Assembly (NCBI GenBank): GCA_965198675.1
Contig: OZ240666.1
Span: 496,001 to 560,000, forward strand
DNA: 64,000 nucleotides
Reading direction: 5' to 3'
Origin: Prochloron sp965198675
Lineage (GTDB): Bacteria > Cyanobacteriota > Cyanobacteriia > Cyanobacteriales > Prochloraceae
The notes beneath the pieces were generated by a model. The model ran no database searches, had not been told where the DNA came from, and saw only the letters and a program-made list of their open reading frames with translations. Below are positions 1 through 7,528 of the stretch, one piece after another. Each line of letters opens with the position of its first letter. Position 1 is the stretch's first letter. Position numbers and translations under genes: made by a program.

Positions 1-237
1 TTGGACCACCGGTTCAGCCACACCCAAACTGTCGATGCGATTTTCCAGCACTCGTTTCACTGCATTCAAATCATCGGAGTTTATTGACGTAACCTCTTCC
101 GTGGGTTTAATCTGAATTGTTAGTTGTGCCCCTCCCTTAAGGTCTAATCCGAGCTGGAGTGGAACCTTTACTAAGATAAATATAGCAGCTACTACCAGCA
201 CCAGAATCAGGGCTATTAAAGAACGCTGTTTTTCCAT
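1..237 (-). CDS. secD: SecD protein translocase subunit, N-terminal part (runs off the window)
   Basis: The first 79 residues are present; the reading frame stays open to the window edge. The start is the ATG at 237. A basic N-terminus is followed by one membrane segment (about residues 7-23), then VPLQLGLDLKGGAQL, which is the conserved start of SecD's first periplasmic domain, and ENRIDSLGVAEPVVQ. SecD works with SecF and YajC to pull exported proteins through SecYEG using the proton gradient. It lies 41 bp downstream of pdhB on the same strand, so co-transcription is possible. That pdhB-secD order is also seen in other cyanobacteria as far as I recall. Confidence 0.93.
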   Translation of the reverse strand, partial: MEKQRSLIALILVLVVAAIFILVKVPLQLGLDLKGGAQLTIQIKPTEEVTSINSDDLNAVKRVLENRIDSLGVAEPVVQ

Positions 238-246
238 TGTTTTTAT

Positions 247-280
247 CCTCTCTGCGCCTCTGCGCCTCTGCGTGAAACTC
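247..280. repeat. CTCTGCGCC minisatellite (family R1)
   Basis: Short tandem TCTGCGCC/TCTGCGTG units in the pdhB-secD gap. The same family is seen at about 1420-1445 (reverse complement), 1797-1829, 6443-6475, 7466-7500, 17688-17718, 35093-35118 and 56104-56140, nearly always just upstream or downstream of a gene. It is a dispersed non-coding element of unknown role. Confidence 0.8.
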
Positions 281-1262
281 AAACAAGCAAAGCCACCATT
301 TTTTGCACCGCTTCCACAATTTGGGCTGGTTGAACGATAGTCAGGCTTTCCAGGGTACCATTGTAAGGGGTAGGGATGTCCTGAGAAGAGAGACGGAGGA
401 CAGGTGCATCTAATTCATCGAAAAGTTGTTCGTTAATCAAAGCAGTTAATTCGGCGGCGATTCCCCCGGTTCTCATACATTCTTCCACAATAATAACCCG
501 GTGGGTTTTGCGAATGGAATTGCCGATGGTTTTCATATCTAGGGGTTTGAGGGATATGAGGTCGATTATTTCGGGATCATATCCTTCTTGTTCTAGCTGC
601 TTGAGTGCTTGGAGGCAATGGTGACGCATGCGAGAGTAGGTTAAAATACTCACATCTTTACCAGGACGAACTATTTCCGCTTTATCTAGAGGGAGCCAAT
701 ATTCCGATGCTGGTAATTCTTCCTTTAAATTATAGAGGAGCACATGCTCGAAGAATAGGACTGGGTTTTCGTCCCGAATGGCTGATTTAAGCAACCCCTT
801 AGCATTATAAGCTGTGGAACAGGCAACGATTTTCAAACCGGGAACTGCTTGAAAGTAAGCCTCCAGTCTTTGGGAGTGTTCCGCACCTAACTGTCTTCCT
901 ACTCCTCCTGGTCCCCGAATAACTAGGGGGATTTTGAAGTTCCCCCCAGAAGTATAGCGCAACATCCCTGCATTATTGGAAATTTGGTTGAAAGCCAGGA
1001 GCAAAAAGCCCATGTTCATCCCTTCGATAATGGGTCGCAAACCTGTCATGGCTGCCCCCACAGCCATACCAGTGAAGCTGTTTTCGGCTATGGGGGTATC
1101 TAGGACTCGCCATGGGCCATATTTATGGTAGAGGTCTTTGGTTACCTTGTAGGAACCTCCATAGTGACCCACATCTTCACCCAGAACGAAGACAGTTTCA
1201 TCCCGAGCCATTTCTTCATCGATCGCCTCTCTCAAAGCGTTGAACATCAGAGTTTCTGCCAT
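279..1262 (-). CDS. pdhB: Pyruvate dehydrogenase E1 component, beta subunit
   Basis: The product is 327 residues, the usual length for the family. The E1 alpha2-beta2 enzyme decarboxylates pyruvate with thiamine diphosphate and passes the acetyl group to E2, feeding acetyl-CoA into fatty acid synthesis. Family marks include the N-terminal NALREAIDEEMARDETVFVLGED (as NALREAIDEEMA and VFVLGEDVG), DTPIAENSFTGMAVGAA, IRGPGGVGRQLGAEHSQ and the C-terminal VEECMRTGG in the transketolase C-domain. The start ATG at 1262 gives MAETLMFNALREA, as in other cyanobacteria. secD follows on the same strand after 41 bp. The E1 alpha gene is not in the window. Confidence 0.97.
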   Translation of the reverse strand: MAETLMFNALREAIDEEMARDETVFVLGEDVGHYGGSYKVTKDLYHKYGPWRVLDTPIAENSFTGMAVGAAMTGLRPIIEGMNMGFLLLAFNQISNNAGMLRYTSGGNFKIPLVIRGPGGVGRQLGAEHSQRLEAYFQAVPGLKIVACSTAYNAKGLLKSAIRDENPVLFFEHVLLYNLKEELPASEYWLPLDKAEIVRPGKDVSILTYSRMRHHCLQALKQLEQEGYDPEIIDLISLKPLDMKTIGNSIRKTHRVIIVEECMRTGGIAAELTALINEQLFDELDAPVLRLSSQDIPTPYNGTLESLTIVQPAQIVEAVQKMVALLV

Positions 1263-1558
1263 TTTTGCCCCAAGTCAGTGTTAAAATTGGATCTTACCCA
1301 GAATACCAGGTGTGGGGTGCTCCCGCCAAGGGCGGGACGCTTACGCAAAGCTTCGCAATGGCAACGCACCGTCGCAGAGAATTGGTAAAATTCATTTGTA
1401 ATTTCTTTTTTATTTAACCACAGAGGCGCAGAGGGCGCAGAGGGAAGAATCAAATACGTAAGACCAAGTTGGGTTGCACAATATTAAGAAGTATTTAGAT
1501 AAACTAAACTGTAACAAAAACATTTTCTTGGGTTATAGCAGAAGCTAATCATGATAAG

Positions 1559-1729
1559 ATGACTCATGTTCTATCAGACCATCTTATCACTCAAAGCGTA
1601 TTGCAATTATTAGCTCAGAAAAAACGGAAATCTCCCCTAGAAGAGGTTAAAGAATATTCCCAAGACCAAAAGAAGTGGAAAAAGCGTCGGTCACAGAAGA
1701 AAAAGCTTTCTAGGAAGGAATTTGGTTGA
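1559..1729 (+). CDS. Possible small basic protein, unknown
   Basis: An ATG-started frame of 56 codons ends in TGA at 1727-1729. The predicted peptide begins MTHVLSDHLITQSVLQLLAQ and ends with a dense lysine/arginine tail (KKWKKRRSQKKK). It lies outside the recognisable repeats and uses codons like a real gene, but I see no clear ribosome binding site and do not recognise the family. It could be a gene remnant or chance. Confidence 0.25.
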   Translation: MTHVLSDHLITQSVLQLLAQKKRKSPLEEVKEYSQDQKKWKKRRSQKKKLSRKEFG

Positions 1730-1773
1730 TTTTGGTTCCCGATTTACTGTTCCCTTGGCTCAGATTCATGGAA

Positions 1774-1794
1774 GGTGGGCATTGCCCACCCTAC
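1774..1794. repeat. GTGGGCATTGCCCAC hairpin (family R2)
   Basis: The perfect palindromic core GGTGGGCATTGCCCACC is followed by CTAC. Further copies lie at about 45579-45593, 47005-47025, 47128-47148, 47811-47831, 48806-48826, 50994-51014 (inside a gene), 52174-52194, 52319-52340 and 59776-59796. Confidence 0.85.
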
Positions 1795-1870
1795 GACCCT
1801 CTGCGCCTCTGCGCCTCTGCGTGAAACCCAATCTACTATACAATAACAACTGGCCAATTACCAGCAAATA

Positions 1871-3139
1871 ATGAAAATTTTATTAGTAGGCAGTGGGGGA
1901 CGAGAACACGCTCTCGCTTGGAAATTGCTCCAATCTCCCAATATCGAAAAAGTCATCTGCACTCTGGGAAATGGTGGTACAGCAACTTTGCCCGGTTGCC
2001 AAAATATCCCCATACCCGTGGTGGATTTTGAAGGAATAGTTAAAGTCGCACAAGAGTATAATGTGGGTTTAGTGGTGGTAGGACCAGAATTACCACTCTC
2101 CCTAGGGATTGGCGATCGCCTGGCATCTGTTGGTATTGAGGTTTTCGGTCCCACTCAGGCAGGGGCGCAAATTGAAGCGAGCAAGTCCTGGGCCAAGGAT
2201 TTGATGATAGAAGCGGGAGTTGGCACCTCAAGGGGGGCAAAATTTACCAACCCCAAAGCAGCACAAGCTTACGTTACCCAGGAAGGGGTTCCCATTGTGG
2301 TAAAAGCCGATGGTTTGGCTAGTGGAAAGGGAGTGACGGTAGCCACTGAGGTAGAAGAAGCTCAAAAGGCAATTACTTCTCTCTTTAACCAGGGTTTTGC
2401 AAAAATTGTGGTGGAAGAATGTTTGACGGGAGAAGAAGTTTCCGTCTTAGCCCTCACCGATGGTTTGACCGTTCGTCCCCTAGTGGCTGCTCAAGACCAT
2501 AAGCGCATTGGTGAAGGGGATACAGGGCCAAATACGGGGGGTATGGGTGCTATAGCACCGGCCCCCATGGCAACCCCAGCCATGATGGCTAGAATTGAGA
2601 GAGAAATCCTCCAACCCATTGTGGCAGCATTAGGTAGACGGGGAATTGACTACCGGGGGCTATTATATGCGGGTTTGATGATTACCCCAGCAGGAGACCC
2701 CAAGGTGCTGGAATTTAATTGTCGCTTCGGGGATCCAGAAACTCAAGCAATTTTACCTTTACTGATAACCCCCTTGGACGAACTGCTCCTGGCTTGCAGT
2801 CAGCAAAGACTGGCGGATATACCCCCCATTCAATGGCGATCCGGGACTGCTGTCTGTGTCGTTACTGCCTCAGGGGGCTATCCGGGCACCTATGGAACGG
2901 GGAAAGAGATAACTGGGATAAAACAAGCTGAGGACACCGGAGCAGTGGTATTTCATGCAGGAACCAAACAGTTAGGGCAACGGTTGGTGACAGACGGGGG
3001 GAGAGTATTGGGAGTGACAGCAGTAGAAGAGAATTTCCAGCAGGCGAGAGCCGATGTTTATCGCGCCGTGGAGCTAATTCAGTTTGAGGGGATGTACTAC
3101 CGCAAGGATATTGGTTACCGCACACTGAATCAACTATAA
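1871..3139 (+). CDS. purD: Phosphoribosylamine--glycine ligase (GAR synthetase)
   Basis: A 422-residue ATP-grasp enzyme that joins glycine to phosphoribosylamine, an early step of purine synthesis. The start ATG gives MKILLVGSGGREHALAWKL, the classic PurD N-terminus. Later marks are VVVGPELPLSLGI, the ATP-binding VVKADGLASGKGV (about residues 140-152), the loop EGDTGPNTGGMGA (about 217-229) and the metal-binding LEFNCRFGDPE (about 279-289). It ends 34 bp before nblS on the same strand, so the two are probably co-transcribed. purL lies about 4 kb downstream. Confidence 0.97.
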   Translation: MKILLVGSGGREHALAWKLLQSPNIEKVICTLGNGGTATLPGCQNIPIPVVDFEGIVKVAQEYNVGLVVVGPELPLSLGIGDRLASVGIEVFGPTQAGAQIEASKSWAKDLMIEAGVGTSRGAKFTNPKAAQAYVTQEGVPIVVKADGLASGKGVTVATEVEEAQKAITSLFNQGFAKIVVEECLTGEEVSVLALTDGLTVRPLVAAQDHKRIGEGDTGPNTGGMGAIAPAPMATPAMMARIEREILQPIVAALGRRGIDYRGLLYAGLMITPAGDPKVLEFNCRFGDPETQAILPLLITPLDELLLACSQQRLADIPPIQWRSGTAVCVVTASGGYPGTYGTGKEITGIKQAEDTGAVVFHAGTKQLGQRLVTDGGRVLGVTAVEENFQQARADVYRAVELIQFEGMYYRKDIGYRTLNQL

Positions 3140-3173
3140 TTCAGAGACGCCCACATAATAGAAGCAAATTGCC

Positions 3174-5093
3174 TTGCTGTCTCTAATTCAAATAATCAGA
3201 GAAATACTCCCCCGCTGGTGGGAGGAATTTACCCTCCAGACAAAATTAATGGCGGTGGCTACCTTATTCGTCTCCTTGCTCATGAGCGGACTCACTTTTT
3301 GGGCAGTGAATACAATTGGGCAAGATGCGAGGATGAACGATACCCGCTTCGGTCGGGATTTGGGTCTGTTGCTAGCAGCAAATAGCGCGGTGCCCATCGC
3401 CGAACACAATCTCTCGGAGGTAGCACGGAACGCCTTACGCTTTTACGACAGTACTTCCAGCGTGCGCTACATTCTCTACGCCGACGAAGAGGGACAGATT
3501 TTCCTGGGTATTCCTTTTTCTGAGGAGGGAGAAGTAGATAATTCCCTCACTATCTCCCGTCGCATTCAGTTACCGGATAATTACGATATATACTCCCAAC
3601 TGCCCCTAGTGCGCCAACACTTGACCCCTTCCGGGGAGGTGACGGACGTCTTTGTCCCCCTAACCCATAAAGGGAAATATCTGGGAGTATTAGCCATCGG
3701 TATCAATCCCAATCCCACTACTTTAACTTCTTCTATCTTAACTCGTGAAATTACCATCGCCGTGTTTGTCTCTATTTGGGCAATGATGATTCTCGGAGTG
3801 GTCTTTAATGCTCTCAATATTACCAAACCAATTAAAGAACTGCTCGTGGGGGTGAAAAATATCGCAGCGGGGAACTTTAAACAGCGCATTGACTTGCCTT
3901 TTGGTGGAGAGTTGGGGGAATTAATTGTCAACTTCAACGAAATGGCAGAGCGACTGGAGAGCTATGAGGAGCACAATATAGAGGAATTGACCGCCCAGAA
4001 AGCTAAGCTGCAAACTTTAGTTTCTACTATAGCCGATGGAGCAGTATTGTTGGATACTGACCTCAAGGTGATTCTCGCAAACCCCACTGCACGAAGAATG
4101 TTTGGTTGGGAAGGAGAAGAAATAGGTACCGAAAATATCCTCCAACATTTACCCGACCTTTTGACAGTTCAACTAACCGCACCCCTGAATGAAATCGCTG
4201 CTGCTGACAGTCAGGAAAAAGAACAGAAGGAGCAGCATAAAGAGTTTCGCATTACCCTGGAGCACCCCACCCAACGCACTGTTCGTATTCTGCTTACTCA
4301 GGTTCTCGACCAACAGCGGACTGATGTCAAGGGTATCGCCATGACGGTGCAAGATATCACCCGAGAGGTAGAGTTGAATGAAGCAAAAAGTCAATTTATC
4401 AGTAATGTCTCCCACGAGTTGAGAACACCCTTATTTAATATTAAATCCTTTATCGAAACCCTGTTTGAATACGGCGAAGACTTGACCGAAAAGGAAAGAC
4501 GGGAGTTCCTAGAAACTGCTAATAACGAAACCGATAGATTAGCCCGCCTGGTGAATGACGTTTTAGATTTATCCCGCTTGGAGTCATCTAATATCTATCA
4601 ACTTAACTCGGTAGACTTGGCAGGACCAATTGAGCAAACTCTGCGTACTTATCGCCTCAATGCTAAAGATAATAAAATTGAATTAAGCCAGGATATAGAA
4701 TCGGACTTACCCCCAGCATTGGGTCATTACGATTTATTGCTCCAAGTACTCACTAATCTGGTGGGTAATGCCCTCAAGTTTACCAAATCGGGGGGGAAAG
4801 TAGTCATTCGCGCTTATTTGCTTCACCCCCAGACGAAGGGTACCCAAATAAGAGTGGAAGTATCTGATACGGGTATCGGGATAGAACCGGAGGACACTGA
4901 CGCCATTTTTCACCGTTTCTTCCGGGTAGAAAATCGTGTCCACACTTTAGAAGGAACGGGACTGGGTCTTTCTATTGTAAAACATATTATTGAGAAGCAC
5001 AATAGTACAGTACATTTGATTAGTGAGGTGGGAGTGGGAACTACTTTTTGGTTTGATTTAGCAACCGCAGATGATTGCGTAAGCTTTGCGTAA
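3174..5093 (+). CDS. nblS: NblS/Hik33-type sensor histidine kinase with an altered C-terminus
   Basis: A 639-residue membrane kinase of the NblS (Hik33, DspA) lineage, which in cyanobacteria controls light- and stress-responsive genes. Domains in order: transmembrane segment (about 26-47), extracytoplasmic sensor region, second transmembrane segment (about 190-213), HAMP linker, PAS domain (about 285-400), HisKA with phospho-acceptor H414 in SNVSHELRTP, and a HATPase domain with NLVGNALKFT, DTGIGI and GTGLGLSIV. Translation probably starts at TTG 3174, because MLSLIQIIRE then FTLQTKLMAVATL aligns with family N-termini. The last residues (after FWFDLA) derive from a GCGTAAGCTTTGCGTAAGCG repeat, so the native C-terminal end has been replaced. 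The kinase core is complete. Confidence 0.93.
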   Translation: MLSLIQIIREILPRWWEEFTLQTKLMAVATLFVSLLMSGLTFWAVNTIGQDARMNDTRFGRDLGLLLAANSAVPIAEHNLSEVARNALRFYDSTSSVRYILYADEEGQIFLGIPFSEEGEVDNSLTISRRIQLPDNYDIYSQLPLVRQHLTPSGEVTDVFVPLTHKGKYLGVLAIGINPNPTTLTSSILTREITIAVFVSIWAMMILGVVFNALNITKPIKELLVGVKNIAAGNFKQRIDLPFGGELGELIVNFNEMAERLESYEEHNIEELTAQKAKLQTLVSTIADGAVLLDTDLKVILANPTARRMFGWEGEEIGTENILQHLPDLLTVQLTAPLNEIAAADSQEKEQKEQHKEFRITLEHPTQRTVRILLTQVLDQQRTDVKGIAMTVQDITREVELNEAKSQFISNVSHELRTPLFNIKSFIETLFEYGEDLTEKERREFLETANNETDRLARLVNDVLDLSRLESSNIYQLNSVDLAGPIEQTLRTYRLNAKDNKIELSQDIESDLPPALGHYDLLLQVLTNLVGNALKFTKSGGKVVIRAYLLHPQTKGTQIRVEVSDTGIGIEPEDTDAIFHRFFRVENRVHTLEGTGLGLSIVKHIIEKHNSTVHLISEVGVGTTFWFDLATADDCVSFA

Positions 5094-5244
5094 GCGTCTT
5101 CCGATTTTGACTTGTTAACGGAACGTATATAATCAAAGCTCGTGGTGGATTTGGGTCGTAACGAGATACCACTACAACAGGACGAGTCTTCGCAGCTAAT
5201 CCCAAATCTGCCAGCCACACTTCACCAGGTTTAGGGTTCATCAA
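5041..5244 (-). pseudogene. Truncated MazF/PemK-type endoribonuclease toxin
   Basis: The first 48 or so residues match the MazF family: MNPKPGEVWLADLG, TRPVVVVSRYDPNPPRA and IIYVPLTSQNR. At about 5101 the frame runs into an R6 repeat and then into the antisense of nblS, ending at 5041 with an unrelated tail. MazF proteins are about 110-120 residues long, so roughly the C-terminal half is missing. The start is ATG 5241 (or TTG 5244), overlapping the end of the upstream antitoxin gene by 11-14 bp, a typical toxin-antitoxin arrangement. The toxin is probably inactive because the C-terminal part of the fold is gone. Confidence 0.8.
5077..5101. repeat. GCTTTGCGTAAGCGTC repeat (family R6) at the nblS/mazF junction
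   Basis: Two overlapping GCGTAAGC units mark the point where convergent nblS and mazF both lose their native ends. Related mosaics occur at about 1322-1360, 23253-23329, 46448-46485 and 51556-51625. Confidence 0.75.
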
Positions 5245-5407
5245 GTAAATCTAGTACTTCTTGCTCTACAGTTGGGGAACGAAGGATATCCAGAGTACAT
5301 TGATCAGCTAGCTCAATGTACTCTGTAATCAATTGCGGTACTTGTTCAACGGTATCTGGCTGCCAATCCGGTCCCTTGGTGTTTAATTTTTCAGTTAGAG
5401 TGTCCAT
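5231..5407 (-). CDS. Probable antitoxin of the MazF-type pair, 58 residues
   Basis: ATG at 5407, TAA at 5231-5233. The acidic product begins MDTLTEKLNTKGPDWQPDTV and ends EVLDLLDEP. It overlaps the start of the truncated mazF, so the two form a two-gene operon. Its size, acidity and position fit an antitoxin; I do not recognise a DNA-binding fold. It appears intact although its toxin partner is truncated, so it may be a leftover antitoxin. Confidence 0.7.
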   Translation of the reverse strand: MDTLTEKLNTKGPDWQPDTVEQVPQLITEYIELADQCTLDILRSPTVEQEVLDLLDEP

Positions 5408-5513
5408 GCATTTCCGTGTGTTCTCAAGGTTAGTGCAATATGGGTTCAGGAGGTAGCAGCCTTGTAACTGCTTTCCTCACATTATACTTGATCACTCAAT
5501 AAGTTAACATATT

Positions 5514-6407
5514 TTGTCAACTCAACCCTTTGATTCCTTTTCCAAACAACTATACGAAAGCCTCCTAGACGAGAGCTTTGGTAGAGTTGAAACTTCCCTG
5601 GAAGTCCCTGGAGAATCCTTATTCATCGACGTTGTCTTTACTCCTTGTCCCAACCCCACCAAAGATAGCCGTATCTTAGGATTACTCGCCCCAGCGATCC
5701 AACGTCTCTGTATTTTTGAAACCTACAGAAATCCTCCCGGAGTCCATGACACCAACACCTGTATCCTTAAACGTATCTGGTATCTTTTGGAATTACGCCG
5801 CCGAGCCAAGAGAGCCAACCAGCCCTTCACTGCTGAAGACGAGCCACAATTATGGATCATTACTCCCACCGCCAGCGAACGCTTTTTGAGGGAATTTGGT
5901 GCCACCCCCCGAGAAGATTGGCCCCCAGGAGTCTATTGGCTACCTCCCGCCCGACCCACCGGGATTATGGTGGTTCACCAACTTCCCATTACCCCAGACA
6001 CTCTCTGGTTGAGACTTTTGGGAAAAGGGGGAGTCCAGACTAATGCGATTAAAGAAGTCCTTGCCATGCCCCAGAGAGATACCTTGCGAAACGACGCGCT
6101 AAAATTATTATCAAATTGGAAAATCATTGAAAAAATCTCGACTCAACAAGAACAGAAAGATAGGGAGTTTACTATGGCACTATCACAAGCCTACCTAGAG
6201 TGGGAAAAGGAAGTCGAACAACGAGGTATCCGACTTGGGGAACAACGAGGTATCGTACTTGGGGAACAACGAGGGGTTCAACGAGGTAAGCAAGAAGTAG
6301 CCCGAGCTATGCTTACGAGTGGCATGAGTAAGGATATGATTGCTCAACTTACTGGACTCTCATTACAGCAAATCCAACAATTAGAAGAGAATAATACGGC
6401 AGGTTGA
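5514..6407 (+). CDS. Rpn-like/PD-(D/E)XK-type cyanobacterial protein, copy 1
   Basis: A 297-residue member of a family abundant in cyanobacteria and often annotated as a putative transposase/nuclease of the Rpn type. MSTQPFDSFSKQLYESLL at the TTG start (5514) is the usual N-terminus. The acidic positions in VPGESLFIDVVFTP and IFETYRNPP could be the PD-(D/E)XK core; this is an inference from spacing. The C-terminal part has a tandem run of QRGIRLGE-type units and ends with SKDMIAQLTGLSLQQIQQLE, a helix-turn-helix-like tail. A near-identical copy follows 96 bp downstream, so this is a recent tandem duplication. The cellular role is not known. Confidence 0.75.
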   Translation: MSTQPFDSFSKQLYESLLDESFGRVETSLEVPGESLFIDVVFTPCPNPTKDSRILGLLAPAIQRLCIFETYRNPPGVHDTNTCILKRIWYLLELRRRAKRANQPFTAEDEPQLWIITPTASERFLREFGATPREDWPPGVYWLPPARPTGIMVVHQLPITPDTLWLRLLGKGGVQTNAIKEVLAMPQRDTLRNDALKLLSNWKIIEKISTQQEQKDREFTMALSQAYLEWEKEVEQRGIRLGEQRGIVLGEQRGVQRGKQEVARAMLTSGMSKDMIAQLTGLSLQQIQQLEENNTAG

Positions 6408-6503
6408 AAAAATATTCGACTTAGCGATCGCCTCACACTCTTCCTCTCTCTGCGCCCTCTGCGCCTCTGCGGTTAAATAAAAAAAAACGGTATCACTCAG
6501 ATT

Positions 6504-7397
6504 TTGTCAACTCAACCCTTTGATTCCTTCTCCAAACAACTATACGAAAGTCTCCTAGACGAGAGCTTTGGTAGAGTTGAAACTTCCCTGGAAGTCCCTG
6601 GAGAATCCTTGTTTATCGACGTTGTCTTCACGCCAAGCGCCAACCCCACCAAAGATAGCCGTATCTTAGGATTATTCGCCCCAGCGATCCAACGTCCCTG
6701 TATTTTTGAAACCTACAGAAATCCTCCCGGAGTCCATGACACCAACACCTGTATCCTTAAACGCACCTGGTATCTTTTGGAATTACGCCGTCGCGCCAAG
6801 AGAGCCAACCAGCCCTTCACTGCTGAAGACGAGCCACAATTATGGATCATTACTCCCACCGCCAGTGAACGCTTTCTGAGGGAATTTGGTGCCACCCCCC
6901 GAGAAGATTGGCCCCCAGGAGTCTATTGGCTACCTCCCGCCCGACCCACCGGGATTATGGTGGTTCACCAACTTCCCATTACCCCAGACACTCTCTGGTT
7001 GAGACTTTTGGGAAAAGGGGGAGTCCAGACTAATGCGATTAAAGAAGTCCTTGCCATGCCCCAGGGAGATACTTTGCGAAACGACGCGCTACAATTATTA
7101 TCAAATTGGAAAATCATTGAAAAAATCTCTCCAGAACTTGAACAGAAAGATAGGGAGTTTACTATGGCACTATCACAAGCCTACCTAGAGTGGGAAAAGG
7201 AAGTCGAACAACGAGGTATCCGACTTGGGGAACAACGAGGGGTTCAACGAGGTAAGCAAGAAGGTAAACAAGAAGGTAAGCAAGAAGTAGCCCAAGCTAT
7301 GCTTACGAGTGGCATGAGTAAGGATATGATTGCTCAACTTACTGGACTCTCATTACAGCAAATCCAACAATTAGAAGAGAATAATACAGCAGGTTGA
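6504..7397 (+). CDS. Rpn-like/PD-(D/E)XK-type cyanobacterial protein, copy 2
   Basis: Also 297 residues, started by TTG in the same ATTTTGTCAACTCAACCC context. It differs from copy 1 by about ten substitutions in the first 215 residues (for example CPNP to SANP, LLAP to LFAP). It also differs in the tandem-unit region: copy 1 has an extra LGEQRGIV unit and copy 2 has two extra EGKQ units. Total length stays the same. Both copies are followed by an R1 minisatellite and GGTTAAATAAAAAAAA, showing that the duplicated segment included the 3' flank. purL starts 131 bp downstream. Confidence 0.75.
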   Translation: MSTQPFDSFSKQLYESLLDESFGRVETSLEVPGESLFIDVVFTPSANPTKDSRILGLFAPAIQRPCIFETYRNPPGVHDTNTCILKRTWYLLELRRRAKRANQPFTAEDEPQLWIITPTASERFLREFGATPREDWPPGVYWLPPARPTGIMVVHQLPITPDTLWLRLLGKGGVQTNAIKEVLAMPQGDTLRNDALQLLSNWKIIEKISPELEQKDREFTMALSQAYLEWEKEVEQRGIRLGEQRGVQRGKQEGKQEGKQEVAQAMLTSGMSKDMIAQLTGLSLQQIQQLEENNTAG

Positions 7398-7528
7398 AAA
7401 AATATTCGACGAAGGCGATCTGCGGTAGCAGATCCGGTGTTTCACCCCGGATCGCCTCCCACTCTTCCTCTCTCTGTGCCCGGAGCGCCTCTGTGGTTAA
7501 ATAAAAAAAAACGAACCCTATCTCACCT

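Larger units (their letters stand above)
1263..1870. other. Repeat-rich gap between divergent pdhB and purD
   Basis: This 608-bp gap holds dispersed repeats: an R6-type unit (GACGCTTACGCAAAGCTTCG, about 1339-1358), R1 minisatellites at about 1420-1445 and 1797-1829, and the hairpin GGTGGGCATTGCCCACC (1774-1790). A possible 56-codon reading frame at 1559-1729 is listed separately. Promoters for pdhB (leftward) and purD (rightward) should lie here, but I could not single out convincing -35/-10 boxes. Confidence 0.7.
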
